The position numbers and the translations under genes were made by a program. Positions 6,878 to 15,700 of a DNA stretch of 15,989 nucleotides are shown here, one piece after another. The notes below the pieces were generated by a model. It saw only the letters and a program-made list of their open reading frames with translations, did no database searches and was not told where the DNA came from. Source of the DNA: Veillonella sp. (lineage in GTDB: Bacteria; Bacillota_C; Negativicutes; Veillonellales; Veillonellaceae). Position 1 is the first letter of the stretch, and each line of letters opens with the position of its first letter. Location: NCBI GenBank assembly GCA_018367495.1, contig JAGZGB010000039.1:1-15989 (forward strand), given 5' to 3'.

Positions 6878-8275
6878 ATGAAGTGGTTACAACTCATATT
6901 AAATGCATTTCTAAAGTATCAACAAGGCCGTTCTCTAATGCCGAAAAATACGGAGTCGCTCATAGGTTTACTCATATCTATCCTCGTCATTATCATCGCC
7001 GTAGCTAACGGTATTGCTATTGGTTACGCCTTGATAGTGGTATGGTGTATCATGGCCTATGTATTCTATCGCAAAGGATACCAACCAAAAGAACTGCTAA
7101 ACCTATCATGGACAGGTGCTAAAAGCTCGATTGTGGTAATGCAAATATTCTTGCTTATCGGTTGGCTTATTGCTATGTGGCAAGCAGCAGGCATCATCCC
7201 TATGATTATCGCCACCGGCATCGACTTGATTGATCCGTCCCTCTTTATTGCTTGTGCCTTCTTATTAACAGCGATTGTCAGCATGCTATTAGGTACAGCT
7301 TTCGGCACTGTAGGCACCATAGGCATTGTACTCATCACGATGGCAAGAGCCGGTAATATTCCAGAGAATATCGTAGCTGGTGCCATTATAGCCGGTGCAT
7401 ACTTTGGTGATCGCAACGGCCCATTGTCATCTAGCGCATCACTGGTAGCAGCCTTAACACATACTAAGGTTTCTAGTAATATACCAATTATGTTTAAAGC
7501 AGGACTACCTGCACTTGTTATTTCTACAGTGCTCTACCTAATACTGTCCCAGTGGTTCCCTCTAAACTATGAAAATAGTTTGTTATCCGATACAATCCAC
7601 TTTATCTTCAATATTGATTGGACATTGTGGATTCCAGTGATTATCGTCATCGCTTTATTGCCTTTGAAAGTATCTATCCGTTGGCCTATTGGCCTCAGCG
7701 CATTAGCCGCAGCCATTCTGGCTTATACTAATCAAGGGGCTACCCCTTCCGATTTAGGCTGGTATACCTTAACAGGCTTTAAACTACCACATTATAATCC
7801 ACTAGCAGATATCATTCATGGCGGTGGGCTGCAAACAATGTTCATTCCTACCCTATCAATCTTTATGGCAACTGCCATTTCAGGTATGCTCGAAGGGGTT
7901 GGCTTCTGGAATGATGTTAGACAACTATTAGAACGAGCTAAAACACGGAGCAATATATTTGCTGCCAATGTAGGCCTCGCACTCTTAACTGGCGCTGTAG
8001 GTTGTAGTCAAGCTATTGCGGTTGTGATGACACATTCTATTATGCGCATTACCTACGCACAACGGGGTATTCAAGATGAAGATGTGATGCTCGACTTTGA
8101 AAACAGCGGCATAGTCATTGCCCCCTTACTACCATGGAATATCGCTGCTTACGTACCTATAGTTATGATGGGTACTAGTATAGCAGGCTATGTACCATTC
8201 GCCTTCTTTCTATATCTCTTGCCAATCATGTATTGGTTACGATTACGGAAGCAAGATCAACCAATCATACGCTAA
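6878..8275 (+). CDS. NhaC-family sodium/proton (or carboxylate) antiporter
   Basis: Inner-membrane secondary transporter of about 465 residues with roughly eleven to twelve hydrophobic segments. The most family-like stretch is GTAFGTVGTIGI near residue 139 followed by GAYFGDRNGPLSSSAS near 172-187, which matches the conserved GAYFGD...PLS region of NhaC proteins, and GCSQAIAVVMTHSIM in the C-terminal half. The family includes Na+/H+ exchangers and malate/lactate antiporters such as Bacillus MleN, so the substrate is open; a lactate- or malate-linked role would suit a Veillonella-like host but is inference. ATG at 6878, one base after the dapF stop, has no clear ribosome binding site and may rely on coupling. 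ATG at 6938 (MPKNTESL) with a weak AAGG upstream is an alternative start that trims 20 atypical residues. Confidence 0.85.
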   Translation: MKWLQLILNAFLKYQQGRSLMPKNTESLIGLLISILVIIIAVANGIAIGYALIVVWCIMAYVFYRKGYQPKELLNLSWTGAKSSIVVMQIFLLIGWLIAMWQAAGIIPMIIATGIDLIDPSLFIACAFLLTAIVSMLLGTAFGTVGTIGIVLITMARAGNIPENIVAGAIIAGAYFGDRNGPLSSSASLVAALTHTKVSSNIPIMFKAGLPALVISTVLYLILSQWFPLNYENSLLSDTIHFIFNIDWTLWIPVIIVIALLPLKVSIRWPIGLSALAAAILAYTNQGATPSDLGWYTLTGFKLPHYNPLADIIHGGGLQTMFIPTLSIFMATAISGMLEGVGFWNDVRQLLERAKTRSNIFAANVGLALLTGAVGCSQAIAVVMTHSIMRITYAQRGIQDEDVMLDFENSGIVIAPLLPWNIAAYVPIVMMGTSIAGYVPFAFFLYLLPIMYWLRLRKQDQPIIR

Positions 8276-8305
8276 TTACAAGATCAGCCAACCATAGGCT
8301 AATTC
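8252..8305 (+). repeat. Imperfect 27-bp tandem repeat across the antiporter stop codon
   Basis: Two adjacent 27-base units (8252-8278 and 8279-8305) match at 23 positions. The first encodes the antiporter C-terminus QDQPIIR and its TAA. The second, in the same frame and beyond the stop, would read QDQPTIG and then another TAA. It looks like an old in-frame duplication of the gene end. Confidence 0.85.
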
Positions 8306-8330
8306 ATTTATCTTATCAAGGGGAATTTGT

Positions 8331-9245
8331 ATGATTTACACCATTACCTTTAACCCAGCCCTCGATTATATCGTACGTCTTAATCACCTCAAGACGGGAA
8401 GCATTAATCGTACCACTCAAGAGTACGTTCTTGGGGGTGGCAAGGGCATCAACGTATCCATCGTACTCAACAATCTGGGTATGGATACAACGGCACTCGG
8501 TTTTATTGCCGGCTTTACAGGTGAAGAAATCGTTACGCAGCTCAATAGGTTCGGCGTAAAAGAAGATTTCATTCGCCTCCGAGAAGGTTTAACTCGCATC
8601 AATGTTAAGGTGAAAGCCTCTGATGAGGAAACAGAAATTAACGGTCGTGGCCCAATCATCTCTAATGACGAATTAGAATCCCTCTACAAACAGCTTGATA
8701 CATTAACTGAACAAGATACATTAATCCTTGCTGGCAGTATTCCTGCTAGCTTACCAAGCGATATGTACGAGCTCATTATGGAGCGCTTACAACATAAAAA
8801 AATTCGCATTGTCGTAGATGCTACAAAAGACCTGCTGACACGGGTCTTACCATACAAACCATTCATGATTAAGCCTAATAATCATGAACTTAGCGAAATC
8901 TTTGGTCGCACACTCTCTACTCAGGATGACCTTGTAGCGGCAGCTAAGGCCTTGCAAGAGAAAGGCGCACAACATGTGCTTATCTCTATGGCTGGTGATG
9001 GAGCTATCTTGGTCGCAGCTGATGGCACTGTATATACGAGCCCTGCCCCTAAAGGAACCCTTGTAAATTCTGTAGGCGCTGGCGATTCTATGGTAGCTGG
9101 GTTTATTACAGGCTTTGAGAAAACGGGCGATTTACAAGAAGCCCTCTACTGGGGCATCTCCAGTGGCTCTGCCTCCGCTTACTCTGAAAATCTCGCTACA
9201 CTCGTAGAAGTAGAAGCGCTACTTTCACAAGTACGAGTTAACTAG
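8331..9245 (+). CDS. fruK: 1-phosphofructokinase
   Basis: PfkB-family kinase that converts fructose-1-phosphate, the product of the fructose permease, into fructose-1,6-bisphosphate using ATP. The 304 residues are normal for the family. Seen are the N-terminal TFNPALDY (residues 6-13), the substrate-binding GGGKGINVS (35-43), KPNNHEL (181-187) and the anion-hole signature NSVGAGDSMVAGF (246-258) with catalytic Asp252. An AAGGGGA ribosome binding site (8318-8324) precedes the ATG by six bases. fruA follows after 33 bases, which fixes the substrate as fructose-1-phosphate rather than tagatose-6-phosphate. The usual DeoR-type fruR upstream is missing; an antiporter gene is there instead. Confidence 0.94.
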   Translation: MIYTITFNPALDYIVRLNHLKTGSINRTTQEYVLGGGKGINVSIVLNNLGMDTTALGFIAGFTGEEIVTQLNRFGVKEDFIRLREGLTRINVKVKASDEETEINGRGPIISNDELESLYKQLDTLTEQDTLILAGSIPASLPSDMYELIMERLQHKKIRIVVDATKDLLTRVLPYKPFMIKPNNHELSEIFGRTLSTQDDLVAAAKALQEKGAQHVLISMAGDGAILVAADGTVYTSPAPKGTLVNSVGAGDSMVAGFITGFEKTGDLQEALYWGISSGSASAYSENLATLVEVEALLSQVRVN

Positions 9246-9278
9246 TTTTATATTTTATTTGCATCAAGGAGTTTATAT

Positions 9279-11246
9279 ATGCAAATCACTGATTTATTAA
9301 AACCTCAATCCGTCCTGCTGAATGCAGACCCTGTTACAAAGGCTGACGCCATTTACACCTTGGGCGAGTTAATGGAAAAAGGCGGCAACCTCATCGATAA
9401 AGGTGAGTACTTAGCAGCCGTTTTTGCTCGTGAAGAATCTGGCTCTACTGGTCTTGGTGACGGCATCGCCACACCACATGCTAAATCCGCAGGCGTAAAA
9501 GAAGCAGGCCTCGCAGCTATGGTTGTACCTCACGGCGTAGACTTTGAAGCACTTGACGGTCAGCCATCTCGATTATTTTTCATGATTGCTGCCCCTGAAG
9601 GCGCAGCTGACACTCATGTAGAGGTATTGAGCCAATTAGCTATGATGGTTATCGACCCTGATTTCAAAGAAGCCCTCATCGCTGCTCCTACTGTAGAACG
9701 TTTCTTGGAACTCGTAACAGCTAAAGAGCAAGGTAACTTTGACCCTTCCGTTGAAGGTTTCATCAAAACTGCAGAACCGCCAGCAGAGGAAACTGAAGCA
9801 TCTGATGCTAGTACAGCAGCTGCAGCAGTTGAAAAAGTCACTGTAGACAACCCACATTACGATGTATTGGCTGTAACTGGTTGCCCTACTGGTATTGCTC
9901 ATACCTACATGGCTGCTGAATCTTTAGAACGGAAAGCCAAAGAAATGGGCATTTCCTTAAAGGTTGAGAAAAATGGTGCTTCTGGTGTTAAAGATGCTCT
10001 TACAGCAGAAGAAATCGCTCATGCTAAATGCATCATCGTCGCGTCTGACCGCCAAGTAGAAATGGGGCGCTTCAACGGTAAGCCTATGATTCAAACTAAG
10101 GTTGCAAACGGTATCAATAAAGCAGAAGAGCTTTTAACAGAAGCCATGGCTGGCACAGCAGCTGTATACCAAGCATCTGCGGCAGACCGCAAAGCTGCAG
10201 AAATCGCTGCTAGCGCATCTGACAGTGTAGGTCGTCAAATCTACAAACATTTGATGAATGGTGTATCTCACATGTTGCCATTCGTTATTGGTGGCGGTAT
10301 CTTGATTGCCCTTGCATTCTTATTCGATACATTAGATCCTGTGAATCCTAAAAACTTCGGCTCCGGCAATCCTCTTTCTGCATTCTTAATGCAAATCGGT
10401 GGTGCTTCCTTTGGTTTCATGCTACCAGTATTAGCTGGTTACATCGCTATGAGTATTGCTGACCGTCCAGGTCTTGTAGCTGGTTTTGTTGGTGGCTTAT
10501 TGGCTAACCAAGGTGGCTCTGGTTTCCTTGGTGCATTGATTGCCGGCTTTGCTGCAGGTTATTTGGTATTATTAGTTAAAAAATTAGTCTCTGGTTTGCC
10601 ACAAGCATTAGAAGGCACAAAACCAGTTCTCTTCTACCCTGTACTAGGCGTATTATTCATTGGTTTAGCCATAACCTTCGTAATTAACCCTCCTGTATCC
10701 GCACTTAACCACTGGTTAATGGACTCCTTACAATCCATGGGCACTACTAGCCGCGTATTGTTAGGTCTCATCTTTGGTGCTATGATGTCCGTTGATATGG
10801 GCGGTCCTGTAAACAAGGCAGCTTACGTTATCGGTACAGGTGCGCTTGCGACTGGTGAATACGGTATCATGGCTGCTGTAATGGCAGGTGGTATGGTTCC
10901 TCCGTTGGCAATCGCTCTATGTACTACATTCTTCCCTAGCCGCTTCACAGAGGCTGAACGCAAATCTGGTATCACAAACTACATCATGGGCCTCTCCTTC
11001 ATCACAGAAGGCGCTATCCCATTTGCAGCGGCTGATCCAGTTCGCGTATTACCAGCTTGCATCATCGGTGCTGGTACAGCTGGTGCGTTATCCATGTTCT
11101 TCGAATGTACACTACGCGCTCCACATGGCGGTATCTTCGTAGTACCTACAATCGGTAACCCTCTTCTTTACCTTGCATCCATCGCAATCGGTTCCGTTGT
11201 TGCTTGTATCATCTTGGCACTATTAAAACCAAGCCTTAAAAAATAA
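9279..11246 (+). CDS. fruA: PTS fructose permease, fused IIA-IIB-IIC
   Basis: Imports fructose and phosphorylates it to fructose-1-phosphate. The 655 residues carry three domains. IIA is at about 1-150 with GDGIATPHAKS and phospho-His67. A linker rich in Ala, Glu and Ser (about 165-185) follows. IIB is at about 193-295 with AVTGCPTGIAHTYMAAE and phospho-Cys202. The membrane IIC is at about 320-650, with several hydrophobic segments, SVDMGGPVNKAAY (504-516) and FITEGAIPF (574-582). Phosphate comes from HPr (3710-3970). The order A-B-C in one chain is the Firmicute arrangement and differs from the Escherichia coli FruA/FruB split. An AAGGAG site lies seven bases before ATG at 9279. It is the last gene of the plus-strand run, ending at a strong terminator. 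Broad specificity for mannose-type sugars cannot be excluded. Confidence 0.95.
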   Translation: MQITDLLKPQSVLLNADPVTKADAIYTLGELMEKGGNLIDKGEYLAAVFAREESGSTGLGDGIATPHAKSAGVKEAGLAAMVVPHGVDFEALDGQPSRLFFMIAAPEGAADTHVEVLSQLAMMVIDPDFKEALIAAPTVERFLELVTAKEQGNFDPSVEGFIKTAEPPAEETEASDASTAAAAVEKVTVDNPHYDVLAVTGCPTGIAHTYMAAESLERKAKEMGISLKVEKNGASGVKDALTAEEIAHAKCIIVASDRQVEMGRFNGKPMIQTKVANGINKAEELLTEAMAGTAAVYQASAADRKAAEIAASASDSVGRQIYKHLMNGVSHMLPFVIGGGILIALAFLFDTLDPVNPKNFGSGNPLSAFLMQIGGASFGFMLPVLAGYIAMSIADRPGLVAGFVGGLLANQGGSGFLGALIAGFAAGYLVLLVKKLVSGLPQALEGTKPVLFYPVLGVLFIGLAITFVINPPVSALNHWLMDSLQSMGTTSRVLLGLIFGAMMSVDMGGPVNKAAYVIGTGALATGEYGIMAAVMAGGMVPPLAIALCTTFFPSRFTEAERKSGITNYIMGLSFITEGAIPFAAADPVRVLPACIIGAGTAGALSMFFECTLRAPHGGIFVVPTIGNPLLYLASIAIGSVVACIILALLKPSLKK

Positions 11247-11313
11247 TTGTGAAAGCTAGATTATACTACTACATATAGTAAAAATGTACATAGTCTAAAT
11301 AAGTACATATAGC

Positions 11314-11348
11314 AAAAGGACTAGAACTCCTAGAGTTCTAGTCCTTTT
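11314..11348. terminator. Bidirectional terminator between convergent genes
   Basis: A perfect 16-bp inverted repeat (11314-11329 with 11333-11348) with a three-base loop has AAAA and TTTT at its outer ends, so it can stop fruA on the plus strand and the secreted-protein gene (stop at 11359) on the minus strand. Confidence 0.92.
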
Positions 11349-11358
11349 CTTATGTAAA

Positions 11359-11937
11359 CTATCGGATTACATCATCATAAAATACGCCAAATACTTTCTT
11401 GAAAACTCGATTTGCTACATGATAACTTTCAAAATCAAAGTCAGTCGGTGTTAAGAAAGTAACATGCTCATACCCTTTATAACCAGGTTGTGTAGGTTTA
11501 CTTTCACCATTAAGAGTATAGTCCTGTTGAGCCTTAACAGTACCTACAATACCAGAATTATCCATTTTTATATTCCATATTTCACCTAAATGGAAATCAG
11601 GAAATTGTTGTTTAAATTCTGGAACTTTTGCCACTAAATGAGCAAAGGAATAATTTAGGATATAGTCATAATGAATTGTATATTCTCGAACCAAATCTGA
11701 CGAAGGCAAAACAACATAGATTTTAGCCTCTACACTTTTTGTACTAGTACTTGTAGATACATCTCTAATTGTACTCAACTCAATATATTTACCATCTCCA
11801 CCACCTGTGTCACCTTTAGAAACAATGTGTTCAAAACGACTTATATCTTGTAGTTCCGCATTAGAAACAGCTTTTACAGAATTAAAAGAAATACACAAAA
11901 TACATAGTAGTGCCATAAAAAATAAGAAACGTTTCAT
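11359..11937 (-). CDS. Small secreted protein of unknown function (paralogue A)
   Basis: I do not recognise the family. The 192-residue product has a clear signal peptide: MKRFLFFMALLCILCISFN, then SVKA with likely cleavage after Ala23. There is no lipobox, so it should be released to the periplasm or outside. The mature part of ~170 residues has no membrane segment. It shares a pattern with the gene just upstream: EYTIHYDYILNYSFAHLV, then DNSGIVGTV, then a C-terminal VANRVFKKVFGVFYDD. ATG at 11937 is chosen because AGGTG stands four bases before it; the ATG at 11949 overlaps the upstream stop codon and would place residues ahead of a typical signal peptide. The gap to the upstream gene is eight bases, so the two form an operon. 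Confidence 0.85.
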   Translation of the reverse strand: MKRFLFFMALLCILCISFNSVKAVSNAELQDISRFEHIVSKGDTGGGDGKYIELSTIRDVSTSTSTKSVEAKIYVVLPSSDLVREYTIHYDYILNYSFAHLVAKVPEFKQQFPDFHLGEIWNIKMDNSGIVGTVKAQQDYTLNGESKPTQPGYKGYEHVTFLTPTDFDFESYHVANRVFKKVFGVFYDDVIR

Positions 11938-11945
11938 AAGGCACC

Positions 11946-12530
11946 TCATTTCACCACAATATCATCAAAATGCTGCTGATATGCAACGACAAACATGGCA
12001 TCTGCTATAGCAAAGAGATCTTGATCGGAACGACTACGATCTAAAGGTCGTAATTGGTGCACTAAAGGAACTGTACTACTAACCTCAGTACCATCCCCAT
12101 TAAATCGATTCACCTCTCGTAAGTCAATTTGTATGCCAGAATCATCTTGTGCTGCCTTTATAACCGCATACATAGATGGGGATGGCTGTACTATTTGACT
12201 GGCGTGAATTAAAGAACCTAGTGAATAATTAGTATTATATGTGGCCGTTACCTCATATTCAGTAATAAATGTACCACGAGTATATGTATAAACGGTATAA
12301 AAAGTACCTTTTAATTTATAATGTGGCGCTGCGTATTCTAGTGATTCTACAGAGTAAGTGTTTAAATAGTTTATTAGCCGATCCTTTGGATAAGTACCTT
12401 GATAGGAATCGTTTTTTTGATATACTTTTTTAAACTGAGGCGAACTATTTAACTCATTAATCGATATAGCTTGTGTCTGTATGGTGAAAGTAGCTAATAC
12501 CGTACAGACTAGCAAGAATTTTCTAAACAT
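11946..12530 (-). CDS. Small secreted protein of unknown function (paralogue B)
   Basis: Unrecognised. The 194-residue product starts MFRKFLLVCTVLATFTI and has a likely signal cleavage after TQA (Ala21). The mature part is soluble and rich in Tyr, Thr and Ser, with no cysteines. Segments line up with the downstream gene product in the same order and spacing: EYEVTATYNTNYSLGSLI, DDSGIQIDL, and the C-terminal IADAMFVVAYQQHFDD. This suggests an old tandem duplication. AAAGGAGAG lies close upstream of ATG at 12530. It is the first gene of a two-gene unit ending at the terminator at 11314-11348, and lies next to the adhesin gene, from which it is separated by that gene's terminator. A role in adhesin secretion or in the envelope is possible but unproven. 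Confidence 0.85.
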   Translation of the reverse strand: MFRKFLLVCTVLATFTIQTQAISINELNSSPQFKKVYQKNDSYQGTYPKDRLINYLNTYSVESLEYAAPHYKLKGTFYTVYTYTRGTFITEYEVTATYNTNYSLGSLIHASQIVQPSPSMYAVIKAAQDDSGIQIDLREVNRFNGDGTEVSSTVPLVHQLRPLDRSRSDQDLFAIADAMFVVAYQQHFDDIVVK

Positions 12531-12603
12531 ACTCTCTCCTTTATAATAGAAAACCAGTTAAATTATCAAAAGCATATCATATTTTATAGAAAGATGTATA
12601 CAT

Positions 12604-12642
12604 AAAAAACTCCCTATGCCACACATGACATAGGGGGTTTTT
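12604..12642 (-). terminator. Rho-independent terminator of the adhesin gene
   Basis: CCCTATG and CATAGGG arms plus flanking A/T pairs form a hairpin with a ten-base loop (12619-12628), followed by six T on the minus strand (12604-12609). One inner pair is mismatched on the minus-strand RNA. It lies about 90 bases past the adhesin stop codon; nothing else is seen in that interval. Confidence 0.85.
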
Positions 12643-12732
12643 AGTTTGCATATTAGACTGTAACCTAACACGCTCTCTAATGTAATTATACTCTACTATA
12701 GTAAAAGTACTCTATTAAAATAGTACTATCTA

Positions 12733-15700
12733 TTAAGATATTTTAGTAAGTAATTGATTTACCATAGCTTTTAAGTCATTAATCTCAGATTGTTGTTGAT
12801 CTAATTTGAGTTGTTGTTCATCAAGTTTAGATTTTTGTTGTTCATTTTCAGAACGCAATTGAGTTACTTCATCTTGCATTACATAGATAGAGCTAATTGG
12901 GCCAGCTTTGTAGCGCTCAGGAATAGCATCTTTTCTCTCACGACTGCCACCAAATTTATGAGTTACACCTGCATTAATCATATTATGATTGGATCCAAGA
13001 GTAACACCTATATTGAACATAGTATCCTCAGTTTTATAATGAGCAATACCAATTGCACCAGCCGTTTCACCACGATAATTACCAATACCAGCCATAATTT
13101 GTGTTGGCTCTAATGGATCATATTGGATTGGTTTCAATGCTGCCATAGCCGCCGCATGAGCACCAACACGTTGTGTTTCAACACCGACACGGTTAATAGC
13201 TTCTTGTAAACCAGCTTGAGTATTTTTCAATTGGCCAACATTTACTGCATCTGTATCAGCTGTACCAGGTGCTACACCATGAATTTGGTTACCTCCGTTA
13301 TTCAAGCCATCTACAGTAAGGGATACAGGGCTAGCTGCCGTATTTGCAGGAGTGATAGTCATACCTGCACCGTTAACTGTTGTAGAGTTGCCTGCTGCAT
13401 CTTTTACAGTTGTACCTGCAGGAGTAATCTTAGTAGATTCACCATTTTCATCACCTACAGTTACGCTATTAAGACCTTTCAAGTCTTTAGCCAAGCTGTA
13501 TGTGAAAGTAGTTTTATCTTGTTTAACTTCAAGGTTATCACCAGCTTGGAATTTAACAGTATCACCACCTTGTACTTTTTCTACAGTACCGCCAGCCGCA
13601 GTTACATTCCATGCAGAAAGATCTTTAACTTGTTGTTTACCAGCATCTGTTAAGTTACTCAAATCTTGGTTTCCTGCATTATCGATTTTTGCTTTAGTTG
13701 CATCATCAATCTTAACAGTTACATCTTCACCATTAGCTACAGTTGTTAAACCGTTGTCGCCTTTAATGTTGAATTTCACATTGTCTGTGCTCAAGGACTT
13801 TTCATCAGTAGAACCAGTGTTACCACCTAAAGAAATCTTACGAGCGATAGCTGCTGTATTTGTATCGATTTGAGCTTTATTTGTTGCAATATCACCAGCA
13901 TTTTTAGTGATGTTATCTTTATTTGCTGCTACTTGGTCATCAACTTGTTTCAATTGATCTTCAGTTGCTGCACGACCACTTACAGGTTGTGTTTGACCTG
14001 GAACCCAAGTTGTATTAGTTAAACCAGTTACTTGAGGAGTTTCTACACCATTTGTAGCCTTAACTTTTGGAGCTGTAATAGTGTCGTTAGCAGTTACAGT
14101 ATCAAATGTTACATCTTTATTTGTAGCAATAGTGAAATCTTTGCCATTTTGTGTAATGGAGATGTTTTTACCATCAATAAACTTAACTGTGTTACCACCT
14201 TCAACTTTCTCAGCAGCGTTACCATTAGCTACTACATTCCATGCAGATAAATCTTTAACTTTTTGTTCACCAGCTGGAGTCAAGTTGTTCAAATCTCGAG
14301 TTGCCGCATTATCAATTTGATTTTTTGTAGCATCATCTAATTTAACAGTTACATCGTCGCCATTAGCTTCAGTAACGATACCATTTTGCCCTTTAATATT
14401 GAATTTCACATCGTCTGTGCTCAAGGATTTTTTAGTTGTATCACCATTATCGCTACCTAAATAGATTTTACGAGCGATAGCTGCTGTATTTGTATCGATT
14501 TGAGCTTTATTAGTAGCAATATCACCAGCATTTTTATTGATAGCGTCTTTGTTAGCAGCAATATTCCCTTTATTTGCTGCTACTTGATCATCAACTGCTT
14601 TCAATTGATCTTCAGTTGCTGCACGACCAGATACTGCTTGTGTTTGCCCTGGAACCCAAGTTGTATTAGTTAAGCCACTCACTTCTGGAGCTGTAATTTT
14701 TTGATTTACAGTAACGTTATCGAATGTTACGTCTTTCTTAGTCGCAATTGTGAACTCTTTACCATTCTGTGTAATAGAAACATTATCACCATCGATGAAT
14801 TTAACTGTATCGCCACCTTGAACCTTTTCAGCAGTGCCATTATTAGCTACTACATTCCAAGCTGCTAAATCTTTAACTTGTTGTTTACCAGCCGGAGTCA
14901 AGTTGCTCAAATCTTTGTCTGCTGCATTATCGATTTTAGCTTTAGTAGCATCATCGATTTTAACAGTTACATCTTCACCAGTAGCAACAGTTGTAAGACC
15001 ATTTTCACCTTTTACATTGAATTTCACATCGCCTGTGCTCAAGGATTTTTCGTCTGTAGAACCAGTGTTACCACCTAAGGAAATCTTACGAGCGATAGCT
15101 GTTGTATTTTTATCAATGTTGTCTTTATTTTTAGCAATATCAGCTTTGTTTGCTGCAATATCGCCAGTATTTTTTGTAATTTTATCTTTATTGTCAGCAA
15201 TATCAGCAGTATTTTTAGTGATTTTATCTTTATTGTCTGCAATGTTAGCTTTATTTTCTGCTACTTGATCATCTACAGCTTTTAATTGGTCTTCAGTTGC
15301 TGCACGACCAGATACTGGTTGTGTTTGACCTGGTACCCAAATTGTATTAGTTAATCCAGTAACTTGAGGAGTTTCAACACCATTTGTAGCTTTTACTTTT
15401 GGAGCTGTAATAGTATCGTTAGCCGTTACAGTATTGAATGTTACATCCTTGCTAGTAGCAATTGTGAAGTCTCTACCAGATTGTGTAATTAAGATGTTGT
15501 CACCATTGATGAATTTAACAGTGTTACCACCTAGCACTTTTTCAGCAGTATTACCATTAGCTACAACATTCCATGCAGCTAAATCTTTAACTTGTTGCTC
15601 ACCTGCTGGAGTCAAGTTGCTCAAATCTTTGTCTGCAGCATTATCAATTTTACCTTTAGTATCTGTGTCAAGCTTAACAGTTACATCTTCACCATTAGCA

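Noticed and set aside
11938..11949. ATG at 11949 as the start of secreted paralogue A
   Set aside because: It would place MRCL before a typical signal peptide and its own sequence contains the AGGTG site for the ATG at 11937; an ATGA overlap start remains possible.
13352..13873. Open frame of 173 codons on the plus strand within the adhesin gene
   Set aside because: Another antisense shadow; its repeated SLTV/FSPL-like stretches mirror the adhesin repeats.
14834..15268. Open frame of 144 codons on the plus strand within the adhesin gene
   Set aside because: Antisense shadow of a repetitive gene; similar frames recur in each module because the repeat DNA is the same, and no ribosome binding site or family pattern is present.
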